From Gemmatimonadota bacterium (lineage in GTDB: Bacteria > Latescibacterota > UBA2968 > GCA-2709665), in contig JAPPNU010000022.1 of NCBI GenBank assembly GCA_028873695.1, positions 1 to 61,007 on the forward strand: DNA of 61,007 bases. The letters are read 5' to 3'. Position numbers and translations under genes: made by a program. The notes beneath the pieces are model-generated. The model was not told where the DNA came from. It ran no database searches and was given only the letters and a program-made list of their open reading frames with translations. Position 1 is the stretch's first letter; every line of letters starts with the position of its first letter. Positions 42,966 through 51,929 of the stretch are shown here, piece by piece.

Positions 42966-44492
42966 CTAAACCGGACGGTCCCCTGAAATTACGCTTGGCC
43001 GCGGCCCTGCGGAACCGCGCGGGTTGCGCAAGGCCTGATGCGCGACTTCGTTGGATGCATCGACGTAAGCGTTCAGGCGGCCAGCGGCGCGGCCGCTGTC
43101 GATGGCGTCCCTGGCGCGTTCAATGGCAACCGAAGGGTCGTCATCGAATCCCAGCAGATGATCTTTTGTAGCGGCGTTGAGTACGATCTGGTCGTAGATC
43201 CAGCCTCTTTGTCCGGAAAGAGCGGCACACCCCTCTCTAGCAAAGGCGTCTGCACTTACGGCTTCGGGTCGAGGTTGACTGTCGTAACAGAATCCGGCGG
43301 CCGCCGGGTCGACGTCGTGATCGTACGATTCAGTTCGTCCACAGCCGGTCCTGAATCCCCTTACGTTGTTGATGGCTTTCCGTTCGCCGTCGGAGGGTTT
43401 GCCCAGCCGCAGCCCGAAGGAACTGCCACCCTCCATTCCCTTCACGACAAGGCCTGAGTTGAGACCCCGATCCGCCGCCAGTCGAAGGAACATATCTTCG
43501 TACCCCGGATGGTAATAGCCCACCACCATATGGTTTTCACCCGGACACGTGAAAAGCTGCTGGGCTTTCTCCGTTGCCGACCAGGGAGGCCGTTTTCCGA
43601 TATGCGCACGGAGTTCCCTGGAAGCGTAGGCGGCCGGCGAGAAGATGCGCTGGCTGACGTAGGCGAGCCCCACACGGGGGTTTTCAATCAGACCCCCGGC
43701 CTGTTCCAGAGAGAGATTGACGTTCGCCCCGAGCACCTTCAGGATCTGTTCGTCGGTAACTCCCCATTTCGGCGGCATGCCGTCCACGCCGTGCAGTACC
43801 GTCGGACGTCCGAGCGCGGCCCTGACCGCCGCGACGAAAAGCGTCGGTCGGAAATATCTGTTCGATCCGTCGTAGGGTTCACCGAAATGGGTGAGCGTGC
43901 CGACGTTCAGTTCCACAACGCCGGACGGGTCAAACGCGGCGTCCAGGTATCCGCGCGCCTCGTCGTACGTCTCGCGATTCATCCGCTGGCCGATGAGGGC
44001 CGCGCCCTTGAGCGCTGCTCGCGCACGTCCGCCGAGTATGACGCCGCACATCCGGCGTGTCTCGCCGTAACCCAGATGATCGCCGGCCAGGACCTTACGG
44101 AGCGCGGAGAGGAGAACGGCTTCCTGTTCGTTCTCCGCTTTCAAATTCGAGGACGGGTTCAATAGATAAAGGATCTCCGTCGGCAGGCTCTGACGGAGGT
44201 ACGCGCGATTCCTTTCGAACGCTTCGGTTTCGGCGCAACTCCACCGGGTCCGGGGAGGAAAGCCGCGTCGCAGAGCCATGGCCGCGAAGAATGCACCCAT
44301 TTGGATGGAAGATACACGCTTCGCATCCGGTAATTCACCCTTGACGGAACGCAGAATCAGCTCCAGAATGCGGCCGGGCTGGGGATCGGCGGGCTTCAGG
44401 CCCAACGGTCTGGATTGATGGGGTCCGGTGCAAACCCGTGATTGGGCTTCCAGCACTTCGGGATTCGGACCTGTGTGGACTTCAGTTGTCAT
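42966..44492 (-). CDS. Anthranilate-phosphoribosyltransferase-like protein (TrpD2-like)
   Basis: A 508-residue protein from the ATG at 44492, with GAAGGAT upstream. It has the helical N-terminal bundle (ILELILRSVKGELPDAKRVS) and the nucleoside-phosphorylase-type core: VLHGVDGMPPKWGVTDEQIL, then a region aligned with the LGxR block (LRAHIGKRPPW) and LVVKGMEGGSSFGL in place of the usual VxGxdGlDE. The glycine-rich GTGGD loop of true TrpD is replaced (VGTLTHFGEPYDG). This matches plant and cyanobacterial TrpD-like proteins of unknown reaction more than the tryptophan enzyme. No trp gene is near. A promoter lies directly upstream. Confidence 0.7.
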   Translation of the reverse strand: MTTEVHTGPNPEVLEAQSRVCTGPHQSRPLGLKPADPQPGRILELILRSVKGELPDAKRVSSIQMGAFFAAMALRRGFPPRTRWSCAETEAFERNRAYLRQSLPTEILYLLNPSSNLKAENEQEAVLLSALRKVLAGDHLGYGETRRMCGVILGGRARAALKGAALIGQRMNRETYDEARGYLDAAFDPSGVVELNVGTLTHFGEPYDGSNRYFRPTLFVAAVRAALGRPTVLHGVDGMPPKWGVTDEQILKVLGANVNLSLEQAGGLIENPRVGLAYVSQRIFSPAAYASRELRAHIGKRPPWSATEKAQQLFTCPGENHMVVGYYHPGYEDMFLRLAADRGLNSGLVVKGMEGGSSFGLRLGKPSDGERKAINNVRGFRTGCGRTESYDHDVDPAAAGFCYDSQPRPEAVSADAFAREGCAALSGQRGWIYDQIVLNAATKDHLLGFDDDPSVAIERARDAIDSGRAAGRLNAYVDASNEVAHQALRNPRGSAGPRPSVISGDRPV

Positions 44493-44528
44493 GGTATTCG
44501 TATCCTTCGACAATATGAAATCGGCGAT

Positions 44529-44557
44529 AGTATACAAGAATTCCGGATTGCCATCAA
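44529..44557 (-). promoter_or_regulatory. Sigma-70-type promoter of the TrpD2-like gene
   Basis: On the minus strand TTGATG (44557-44552), 17-base spacer, TATACT (44534-44529). A start near 44522 leaves a leader of about 30 bases carrying the GAAGGAT ribosome site. The divergent modA gene begins at 44710. Confidence 0.65.
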
Positions 44558-44709
44558 GCGGGTCGGGCGGTGCCTCCGATTCCCGAGCTATGGACCCGGG
44601 CAATGCCGGACGGACGAGTCGGAGCGCATCGGGACTGAAAAAACGGTTTGCACACAAGGTGTTTTTTGTTAAATAAGACGGGATCGATGCAACGGGAAGT
44701 GAGATCGAA

Positions 44710-45534
44710 ATGACTGTATTCCGACTGGCGTGGTGTCTGTTCATATCGGGTTGGATGAATACCGCGCTTCAGGCCGAACCCGTCCGTGTGTACGCCGCGG
44801 CCAGTCTGATCGGTTCCATGAAGCGGATCGAAGCGATGTTCGAAAGGGAAACCGATTTGGAGATCCGCTATTCATTCGCCGCGTCTTCCACGTTGGCAAG
44901 GCAGATCGAACGGGGGGCGCCCGCCGACGTCTACGTCTCCGCAAACCCGTGGTGGATGGATTACCTGGAGACACGCGGGCTGATTCGACCGGATACGCGG
45001 ACAGACCTGCTTGGCAACTCGCTGGCGGTTGTGGTACCCCGAGGGGAAAGGTTCCACATTGAATGGGAGCAGAAGTTTGACATTGCCTCGGCGTTCGAGG
45101 GACCGCTAGCGGTGGCGGACCCCGAACTCGTTCCGGCGGGTATATACGCAAAGCAGGCTTTCATGCGCCTGGGGTGGTGGGTGGATCTGAATGGCCGTCT
45201 GGCCGTCGGTCAGGACGTGCGCGCGGCGCTCGCGTTCGTGGAGCAGGGCGCCTGCGCCGCAGGCGTTGTGTACGCGACCGACGCGGCCTCCAGCAACAGG
45301 GTGGAAGTGCTGGCCATGTTTCCGGCCGAGACGCATGACGAGATTGTTTATCCCGTTGCGATCGTGAAGGGGCGCGACAGCGTGAATACTCGGCGCTTTG
45401 TGGACTTCCTGAAGTCGGCGCCGGCGCTCGGGGTATTCAGGGAGCAGGGCTTTCGGATTCCGTCCCCCGGAGGACGTTCGAGCGACCCGCTCGGGATTGA
45501 CGCATCGCGTATTCCATCGCATTCAAACCGGTGA
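44710..45534 (+). CDS. modA: ModA-like molybdate/tungstate-binding protein
   Basis: A 274-residue exported protein. After a signal peptide (LAWCLFISGWMNTALQAE) it reads VRVYAAASLIGSMKRIEAMF, then YSFAASSTLARQIERGAPAD and VYVSANPWWMDYL, the classical ModA order with both Ser ligands. Later blocks PELVPAGIYAKQAF and VVYATDAASSNRVEV are also typical. It should bind molybdate or tungstate in the periplasm. The genes for the permease and ATPase (modB, modC) are not adjacent, so transport partners lie elsewhere. The next gene, a Gfo/Idh/MocA protein, follows after 12 bases. Confidence 0.85.
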   Translation: MTVFRLAWCLFISGWMNTALQAEPVRVYAAASLIGSMKRIEAMFERETDLEIRYSFAASSTLARQIERGAPADVYVSANPWWMDYLETRGLIRPDTRTDLLGNSLAVVVPRGERFHIEWEQKFDIASAFEGPLAVADPELVPAGIYAKQAFMRLGWWVDLNGRLAVGQDVRAALAFVEQGACAAGVVYATDAASSNRVEVLAMFPAETHDEIVYPVAIVKGRDSVNTRRFVDFLKSAPALGVFREQGFRIPSPGGRSSDPLGIDASRIPSHSNR

Positions 45535-45546
45535 GGGAAAGACGGC

Positions 45547-46668
45547 ATGGCAGTCCTGGAGAGGCTGAACATCGGCGTTGCGGGAGCGGCGGGCAGAGGC
45601 GGCAGTTTTCGGGCGGCCGTCGACGCGCATCCCGCCGCCCGGCTGCACGCCGTGTGCGATATCCGGGAGGACATGCTGGAAGTGGCGGCTGATAAGCTGG
45701 GCGCCTCGGAGACCTATGCGGACTACGGGGAAATGCTGGAAGAATCCGATCTGGATGCCGTGATTATCGGTACGCCGATGCAATTTCACGCGCCACAGGC
45801 GATCGCCGCCCTGGAGTCGGGCGTCCACGTGCTGAGTGAAGTGACAGCCGCGGTTTCCGTGGACGAGTGCAAACGCCTGGTTGCCGCAGCCGCGGGCACC
45901 CCCGCCATATACATGATGGCCGAGAATTACACGTATATGAAACCCAACGTGCTCGTGAAAGCGCTCGTGCGCCGCGGTCTGTTTGGAGAGGTCTACTACG
46001 CGGAAGGGGAATACATCCACGAGTTGAAGGGGTTGAATGAAATCACGACGTGGCGTCGGAAATGGCAGACGGGTATCGACGGCGTCACGTACGGCACGCA
46101 CAGCCTGGGTCCGATCCTTCAATGGATGGCAGGCGACCGCGTGTCGCGGGTCTGCTGTGAGGGCAGCGGACACCACTACAGGGATCCCAGAGGCGATCAA
46201 TATGAGAATCAGGATTCCTGCGTGATGCTGTGCAAGACGGACAGGGGCGCACTGATCAAGATACGTGTCGACATGCTGTCGGACCGCCCGCACTCGATGG
46301 CGAATTACTCCCTTCAGGGCACCACCGGATGTTACGAATCCGCGCGCGCGCCGGGGGAGAGGAACCGGATCTGGCTCGCGGATCTGTGTGAAGACGGGAA
46401 TACATGGATGGATCTGTCTGAACTGGAAGAAGAATATATGCCGGAGATGTGGCGCGATCCGTCCGAAGACGCATTGAAGGCGGGACACGGGGGAGGAGAC
46501 TATTTCGAAATCCTGGACTTCGTGAACGCCATCGCGGGAACGGCGCCGTGCCCCATCGGGATTCACGAAGCCATGGACATGACGCTGCCCGGTCTGGTCA
46601 GCCAGGCATCGATCGTGCGTGACGGCGCCTGGCTGGACGTTCCGGATTCCAGGGCCTGGGTGACGTGA
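45547..46668 (+). CDS. Gfo/Idh/MocA family oxidoreductase
   Basis: A 373-residue protein with an N-terminal Rossmann loop (NIGVAGAAGRGGSF) and the C-terminal domain of sugar or inositol dehydrogenases (YAEGEYIHELKG, then HSLGPILQWMAGD). The position of the family EKP motif reads SEVTAAVS, so the usual catalytic Lys is missing; some glycosidase-like and isomerase-like branches tolerate this. NAD(P)-dependent redox chemistry on a sugar is likely but not certain. It is co-oriented with modA at 12 bases, and converges on the PhyH gene. Confidence 0.82.
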   Translation: MAVLERLNIGVAGAAGRGGSFRAAVDAHPAARLHAVCDIREDMLEVAADKLGASETYADYGEMLEESDLDAVIIGTPMQFHAPQAIAALESGVHVLSEVTAAVSVDECKRLVAAAAGTPAIYMMAENYTYMKPNVLVKALVRRGLFGEVYYAEGEYIHELKGLNEITTWRRKWQTGIDGVTYGTHSLGPILQWMAGDRVSRVCCEGSGHHYRDPRGDQYENQDSCVMLCKTDRGALIKIRVDMLSDRPHSMANYSLQGTTGCYESARAPGERNRIWLADLCEDGNTWMDLSELEEEYMPEMWRDPSEDALKAGHGGGDYFEILDFVNAIAGTAPCPIGIHEAMDMTLPGLVSQASIVRDGAWLDVPDSRAWVT

Positions 46669-46705
46669 AGAACGGCGGGAGACCCGGACTCGCGCCCGAT
46701 CCGCG

Positions 46706-47494
46706 CTACAGGGCTCCGGGCGTCAATGCACCCGCTCCAAATATGACCGAAAATACATTGCCGCGCGCGGACTTTGTCGCCGCGTGCATGTAACAGGCGC
46801 TGAACGCCCTGCGGGGAACGTCCGTGTGATTTTTGCCGGAACTGTGTAACAGCCAGTTGTGCAGGAGAACGACTTCGCCCTCGTCGAGTTCCAGATAGAT
46901 GTGCTTTGCGCTTCGCGTCCTTTCGTCGATCTGCTCGGGACTCAGGAACCCGCTCGCGTTTTCGGGGTTGACCAGGCCCCATCTGTGAGACCCGGGAATG
47001 ATCCTTACACAGCCGTTTTCCACCGTGGCGGGGTCCAACGCCGTCCAGACGGTAATGAGCGGGTCCCGGTCCAGGTCGGTCCAGCGGTCCTGGTGCCAGG
47101 TCAGGTCGTGGCCTTTCCCGGCAGGTTTGTTCATGAACATGGCGCGGAAGCAAGCCACCGGCGCATCTGTGCCATAGATGCGGGCGCAGACGCTCCGGAA
47201 CATCGGCTTCTGCATATACGCGAGGAACAGGCTATCGAACTCCAGATCCTGGATTTTCCGATAGTTCAGAGTGGCGCCCTTATGTCCCCTGGTCTGGGGT
47301 CCCGGACCCTCCCGGCCTTCAACGACGTCAAGCTGCATCAGCATACGACCGTAGTCCAGCGGGGCCGTGCCCAGCATGACGTCGTCGATGCGCTGCTTCA
47401 GGGCATCCAGTTCGGCGGCTCCGGCAACCCTGCCAAGATGGAGATAGCCTTTTCTTCGGAATTGTTCCCACTGTTCGTCCGTAAGGCGGTCCAT
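46706..47494 (-). CDS. Phytanoyl-CoA dioxygenase family protein (Fe(II)/2-oxoglutarate)
   Basis: A 262-residue non-heme iron oxygenase. The first iron ligands are in LTWHQDRWTD (HxD), and the distal His in VVLLHNWLLHSSGKNHTD with the 2-oxoglutarate Arg in PRRAFS. The ENGCVRIIPGSHRWG loop is characteristic of PhyH proteins. Substrate unknown; such genes are abundant in marine FCB and Planctomycete relatives. AAGGA lies before the ATG. It is monocistronic, between a Gfo/Idh/MocA gene and an ornithine-cyclodeaminase-like gene. Confidence 0.88.
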   Translation of the reverse strand: MDRLTDEQWEQFRRKGYLHLGRVAGAAELDALKQRIDDVMLGTAPLDYGRMLMQLDVVEGREGPGPQTRGHKGATLNYRKIQDLEFDSLFLAYMQKPMFRSVCARIYGTDAPVACFRAMFMNKPAGKGHDLTWHQDRWTDLDRDPLITVWTALDPATVENGCVRIIPGSHRWGLVNPENASGFLSPEQIDERTRSAKHIYLELDEGEVVLLHNWLLHSSGKNHTDVPRRAFSACYMHAATKSARGNVFSVIFGAGALTPGAL

Positions 47495-47646
47495 ATCGCA
47501 TCCTTCGAATGTGGACGGCGATTCCCCGTTTTCCGGCCTGACAGGGGAAGAAGCGGGGAAGACGTCACCGTCGGTTGAGGGCGGGGCGACGGATGGAAGA
47601 TAAATAACATCGGTTTGCGGATCAAGTTTCCCGCGGGGAGCGGCCC

Positions 47647-48618
47647 ATGTCGGATACGGTATTGTATCTCTCGAGAAATGACGTGGAAGCGGTGGGACTG
47701 TCGATGTTGGAAATCATCGACGGGCTGGACCGGATGTTTGTGGAAAAGGGTGCGGGCAACGTGGAGATGCCCCCCAAACCGGGCATCCACACCCAACCGG
47801 ATGCATTCATTCACGCGATGCCGGCGTATATACCGAGCCTTGAATCCGCGGGAATGAAGTGGGTCTCGGGATACCCTGAAAACCAGGCGAAGGGGTTGCC
47901 GTACATCAGCGGGTTGCTGATCCTGAACGATCCTGAAACCGGCATTCCGATATGCGTAATGGACTGTACGTGGATCACGGCGATGCGGACCGGAGCGGCA
48001 ACCGCGGTTGCCGCGAAATACCTGGCGCGCAGGGACAGCTCGAAGGTTGGCATTGTCGCCTGTGGCGTTCAGGGCCGCAGCAATCTCGAAGCGCTCTCGT
48101 GCGTATTCGACATTCGGGAAGTCAAGGCCTACGATCTCTATCCGGAACTTGCCGATCGATTCGCCGCGGAAATGGGACCCCGGCTGGACGTGCGGATCGA
48201 GCCGGTTCGCATGGCTTCAGAGGCGGTCCGGGAGCTGGACATCGTGGTTACCAGCGGCCCGGTTCTGAGACGTCCGGAACCGGTGGTGGGCAGCGGCTGG
48301 TTGGCCGAGGGATCGTTCGCGTGTCCTCTGGATTTCGATTCTTACTTTCGGGCCGACGCGTTTCGCGAGGCCGACAAACTGGCGTGCGACGATACCGATC
48401 AGCTGGACTATTACCGCCGGACCGGCCATTTCGGCGACACGCCCCAACCGTATGCCGACCTGGGGGAAATCGCGGCCGGACGGAAACCCGGCCGTGAGTC
48501 GGCGACGGAGCGCACGATTGCGATCAATCTCGGCCTCGGCCTGGAAGACATGGCGACTGCCATTCTGGTCTATCGCCGTGCGGTCGAGCGGAAAATCGGA
48601 ACCGAGTTACCCCTGTAA
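47647..48618 (+). CDS. Ornithine cyclodeaminase / mu-crystallin family protein
   Basis: A 323-residue NAD(P)-binding protein. The family blocks are GMKWVSGYPENQAKGLPYIS near residue 68, DCTWITAMRTGAATAVAAKY near 110, and VGIVACGVQGRSNLEAL for the Rossmann loop (GxGxQ with Val inserted). The 2-amino-acid site Lys is kept in GMKWVS. Members include ornithine cyclodeaminase, alanine dehydrogenase and ketimine reductase; the substrate here is unassigned. The ATG is preceded by GGGGAG. The serine hydrolase gene follows after 35 bases. Confidence 0.85.
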   Translation: MSDTVLYLSRNDVEAVGLSMLEIIDGLDRMFVEKGAGNVEMPPKPGIHTQPDAFIHAMPAYIPSLESAGMKWVSGYPENQAKGLPYISGLLILNDPETGIPICVMDCTWITAMRTGAATAVAAKYLARRDSSKVGIVACGVQGRSNLEALSCVFDIREVKAYDLYPELADRFAAEMGPRLDVRIEPVRMASEAVRELDIVVTSGPVLRRPEPVVGSGWLAEGSFACPLDFDSYFRADAFREADKLACDDTDQLDYYRRTGHFGDTPQPYADLGEIAAGRKPGRESATERTIAINLGLGLEDMATAILVYRRAVERKIGTELPL

Positions 48619-48653
48619 TCAGGCCCTTTGGATTGACATGCCGGGGAGGCGCT

Positions 48654-49775
48654 ATGATTCGACGGAACGACGAACCGGAACAGATCGGTCTATGCGGAGA
48701 AGGCATCCGGTCGGCTTACGGGATCCTGGAAGAGGCGGTGGTCCGGGGAGAGTTGATGGGCGCCGCACTGCAGGTGTCTCGGGGGGGAGTCGCCCTTCCG
48801 CCGGCGTGTTTCGGGCGAAGGACGCTGGCCGCGGACGGTTCTCCGGTGGAGCCGGACACCCGATTCCTGGTTGCATCCATTACCAAGCCGATCGTGGCGG
48901 CGGCCGTCATGTCGCTCGTGGAACGGGGCAAGGTCTGCCTGGACGACCCCGTGCCGGACATCGTGCCGGAATTCGGTCAGGCGGGCAAGGAAGGCGTGCA
49001 GGTGCGCCATCTCCTGACCCATACGTCCGGTCTGCCGGACATGCTCCCGCAGAATCTGGCGTTGCGGGCCGAACATGCGCCGCTGGAGGTCTTCATACAG
49101 CATATCTGCAGGGTGGAACTGCTCTTCGATCCCGGAACGCGGATATCCTATCAGAGCTGCGGCATTGCGATGCTGGGCGAGATCGTTCAGCGAGTTGAGG
49201 CGGTACCCATCCGCACCTTCCTGAAACGCTCTTTTTTCGACCCGCTGGGACTCGCGGATACAACGCTGGGTTCAACGAATCGGTGCCCGCGGGAATCCGA
49301 AGTCAAGATCCGCAGCGGCGAATACGGGGCAGCGGACGCCGTGTCGTGGAACTGGAATTCTGACTACTGGCGCGGATTCGGCGCCCCATGGGGAGGACTC
49401 GTGACGACCACGGCGGAAATGACGGCGCTCTGCCAGGCCTTTCTGTTCGGCGGTTCGTTGAATGGAATCCGCATTCTGCAGCCCGCGACCGTTGCAGCAA
49501 TGACAGCGGACCAGACGTCGGCGATGCCGGATCTGAACCGCGCCGACAGATTCAGACAACGATGGGGGTTGGGATGGCGCCTGCGAGACCGGATGAGTTC
49601 GATTTTCGGCGACCTGACTTCGGACGCCACGTTCGGACACGAAGGGGCGACCGGCACGGTTGCGTGGGTGGATCCTGAAACGGAGACGACGTGCGTATTG
49701 TTTAGCAACGACCCCCAGGGCGCGGCGCCGCTGCGCCCACGGGTCGGCAATGCGGTTGCGGCCTCGGTGATGTAG
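48654..49775 (+). CDS. Class C beta-lactamase-related serine hydrolase
   Basis: A 373-residue protein without a signal peptide. The SxxK motif is SITK (within RFLVASITKPIVAAA), and the loop LLTHTSGLPDMLP is typical of the family. The YxN position reads YQSCG, so Ser replaces Asn, and the third motif is HEGATG. These features suggest a cytoplasmic esterase or peptidase of the EstB/D-aminopeptidase kind rather than an antibiotic-resistance enzyme. GGGGAGG lies four to five bases before the ATG at 48654. It is 35 bases after the ornithine-cyclodeaminase-like gene and convergent with prs. Confidence 0.82.
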   Translation: MIRRNDEPEQIGLCGEGIRSAYGILEEAVVRGELMGAALQVSRGGVALPPACFGRRTLAADGSPVEPDTRFLVASITKPIVAAAVMSLVERGKVCLDDPVPDIVPEFGQAGKEGVQVRHLLTHTSGLPDMLPQNLALRAEHAPLEVFIQHICRVELLFDPGTRISYQSCGIAMLGEIVQRVEAVPIRTFLKRSFFDPLGLADTTLGSTNRCPRESEVKIRSGEYGAADAVSWNWNSDYWRGFGAPWGGLVTTTAEMTALCQAFLFGGSLNGIRILQPATVAAMTADQTSAMPDLNRADRFRQRWGLGWRLRDRMSSIFGDLTSDATFGHEGATGTVAWVDPETETTCVLFSNDPQGAAPLRPRVGNAVAASVM

Positions 49776-49800
49776 TCCGGCGCCGTATCACGGCCACCTC

Positions 49801-49866
49801 CGTAGTTTCGTAGTCTCGCAGTTTCGCCTTTTCGTCCTTTCGCAGTTTCGTCTTTTCGCAGTCGTA
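49801..49866 (-). repeat. Array of the 8-bp unit, second site
   Basis: About 66 bp of drifted units read on the minus strand as TACGAAAC, TGCGAGAC, CGAAAAGA. It fills the gap between the convergent serine hydrolase and prs genes and reaches the prs stop codon. Confidence 0.75.
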
Positions 49867-50835
49867 CTATCCTTCGACGTGAACGTGTCCGAAGAGTGTG
49901 CTGACCGACTCGTCGTTGTGGATGCGGCGAATGGCTTCGGCCAGGATGGAAGCCACGGACAGCACTTTGATTTTTCCGTTCTGGACGCTTTCAGGTACGG
50001 GGATTGAATTCGAGACGACCAGTTCCGTAAGAACCGAATTCTCCACGCGTTCAACCGCGGGCCCGGCCAGTACGGGGTGTACGATTACGGCGCTGATGTC
50101 GAGGGCGCCCTGTTTTCTCAGCGCCGTAGCGGCCTCGACAAGCGACCCGCCCGTGGAAATGAGGTCGTCGATAATCACGACGTTCTTACCTTCCACGTCG
50201 CCGATAATGTTCAGAACTTCGGTCTGGGTTCCGCTTGAGCGTCGTTTATCTACAATGGCCAGGGGCGCGTCCAGCAGTTCGGAATAGGCCCGCGTCATCT
50301 TGATGTTGCCCACGTCGGGCGTGACCGTGACCAGGTTTTCCATGCCCTTCTCCATCAGGTAGTTTCCGAAGACATTGATGGAGTAAAGGTGGTCCATCGG
50401 GATGTCGAAAAATCCCTGGATCTGGTTGGAATGCAGATCCAGCGAAAGGACCCGTCTGGCGCCCGCCGTTACGATAAGGTTCCCGATCAGCTTGGCGGTG
50501 ATTGGCACCCGAGGCCTGTCTTTGCGGTCCTGCCGGGCATACCCGTAATAGGGCAATACGGCGGTGATCCGCCGAGCCGAAGCCCGACGGGCCGCGTCGA
50601 TGAGGATGAGGATTTCCATCAGGGCGTCATTGGGCGTGAATTCCCCGTTGCCGCAGATGGGCTGAACGACGTAAACGTCGTTGCCACGCACATTTTCCCG
50701 GATCTGAACGCCGGTTTCTCCTCCAGGGAAACTGATGACTTCGGCGTCTCCCGGCGTGATGTCGAGGTGCCGGCAGATCTCTTCGGCCAGGGGTCTGTTG
50801 ATGTTGCCGGTGAAAATCTGACAGTCGTAACCCAA
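49867..50835 (-). CDS. prs: Ribose-phosphate pyrophosphokinase
   Basis: A 322-residue enzyme making PRPP from ribose 5-phosphate and ATP. Visible blocks: FTGNINRPLAEEI at the N-terminus, FPGGETGVQIRENVRGNDV, DLHSNQIQGFFDIPMDHL, and the PRPP loop VVIIDDLISTGGSL. I chose the TTG at 50835 because AAAGGAGG lies eight bases upstream; the frame is open further upstream but that part has no family similarity. A promoter candidate lies about 70 bases before the start. Confidence 0.93.
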   Translation of the reverse strand: MGYDCQIFTGNINRPLAEEICRHLDITPGDAEVISFPGGETGVQIRENVRGNDVYVVQPICGNGEFTPNDALMEILILIDAARRASARRITAVLPYYGYARQDRKDRPRVPITAKLIGNLIVTAGARRVLSLDLHSNQIQGFFDIPMDHLYSINVFGNYLMEKGMENLVTVTPDVGNIKMTRAYSELLDAPLAIVDKRRSSGTQTEVLNIIGDVEGKNVVIIDDLISTGGSLVEAATALRKQGALDISAVIVHPVLAGPAVERVENSVLTELVVSNSIPVPESVQNGKIKVLSVASILAEAIRRIHNDESVSTLFGHVHVEG

Positions 50836-50903
50836 AACGTCAGCCTCCTTTGGGGAGTTCGAATCGCGGAATTGAAGAAAGGTCCCGGGGAAGAACGGTA
50901 AGG

Positions 50904-50932
50904 AATATATAGACCGCCCGGCGGCTGAGCAA
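50904..50932 (-). promoter_or_regulatory. Possible promoter of prs
   Basis: On the minus strand TTGCTC (50932-50927), 17 bases, TATATT (50909-50904). The -10 box is good; the -35 box matches only TTG. It also sits in the gap to the divergent pseudouridine synthase gene. Confidence 0.4.
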
Positions 50933-51080
50933 TGGGATTTGACAACGGAAAGCGATTCGGAACGCATCCAACCCTCGTCATGGATCGTCCTGACGAGACC
51001 TGAACTGCCCCCGGGGGCGTATCGGTTCGACGCGCGTCGGAGGTTTCACCCGGAAATCGCCGACACTTCCCGGATCCTTT

Positions 51081-51908
51081 GTGCACGACCGTATTGGGGA
51101 CAACGCTCCGTTGAACGCCACGCTGACCATCCTCTACCGGGACGACCACTTCGTTGCGGTTGACAAACCGAGCGGCATCTTCGTACACCCGACCCGCCTC
51201 GGACGCCGGGAGCCCGACTGCATGTCCCGCCTTGGCAGGCAATTGGGTCGTCCTGTTTTCACGATTCACAGGTTGGACCGCGCCACCTCAGGCGTGCTTC
51301 TCTTCGCGCTGAGTTCCGAGGCGGCCCAAAAAATGTGTGTCCTGTTCGAAGAACGACGCATCCTGAAGGAGTACCTGGCCGTGGTTCGGGGGTTTGCTCC
51401 CGAGGCCGGACGCATCGATCACCCCCTGCGCAAACACCCGAAAAAATCGGCCGTGGACGCCTTGACCGACTTCGTTCGCGTGGGAACGGCTGAACTTCCG
51501 GAGTCCGTCGGCAGACATGATACAGCGCGTTTCTCACTGGTACGGGCGGTTCCTCATACCGGCCGCATGCACCAGATCAGGAGACACATGGCCCATATCT
51601 CCCATCCCGTTATCGGCGACACCAGGTACGGCGACGGCGCGCAGAACCGGTTCTTTCGCGCCCGGTTCGGCGTGCGCCGTCTGGCGCTTGTGGCCGTCCG
51701 TCTCGCGTTTCTGCACCCATATACCCGGGAAGACGTTTCAGTCGTTGCGGAACCTTCGGAGGATCTCAGGGCGATGTTCGCCGGGATGGGCTGGAACGCG
51801 TCGTTGGCCGGAGACCCGCTCGCCCGTCAGGGACGGCGTCAGGCCGCTGAGGCGGGTCCTTTCCTGCCTTCCCCAAACCACGTCGCAAGGGAGACGACCG
51901 GGGAATAG
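51081..51908 (+). CDS. RluA-family pseudouridine synthase
   Basis: A 275-residue protein without an S4 domain. The catalytic segment is HRLDRATSGVLLFA, preceded by AVDKPSGIFVHPT and followed by RMHQIRRHMAHISHPVIGDT and RYGDG. Length and layout are close to TruC (tRNA U65) of E. coli. The enzyme converts uridine to pseudouridine in tRNA or rRNA; the exact target is not readable. The GTG at 51081 has no obvious ribosome site. A hydrophilic C-terminal tail of about 25 residues is additional. GT9 follows after 21 bases. Confidence 0.85.
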   Translation: MHDRIGDNAPLNATLTILYRDDHFVAVDKPSGIFVHPTRLGRREPDCMSRLGRQLGRPVFTIHRLDRATSGVLLFALSSEAAQKMCVLFEERRILKEYLAVVRGFAPEAGRIDHPLRKHPKKSAVDALTDFVRVGTAELPESVGRHDTARFSLVRAVPHTGRMHQIRRHMAHISHPVIGDTRYGDGAQNRFFRARFGVRRLALVAVRLAFLHPYTREDVSVVAEPSEDLRAMFAGMGWNASLAGDPLARQGRRQAAEAGPFLPSPNHVARETTGE

Positions 51909-51929
51909 CCACGCCGCGGCGTCAACCGC

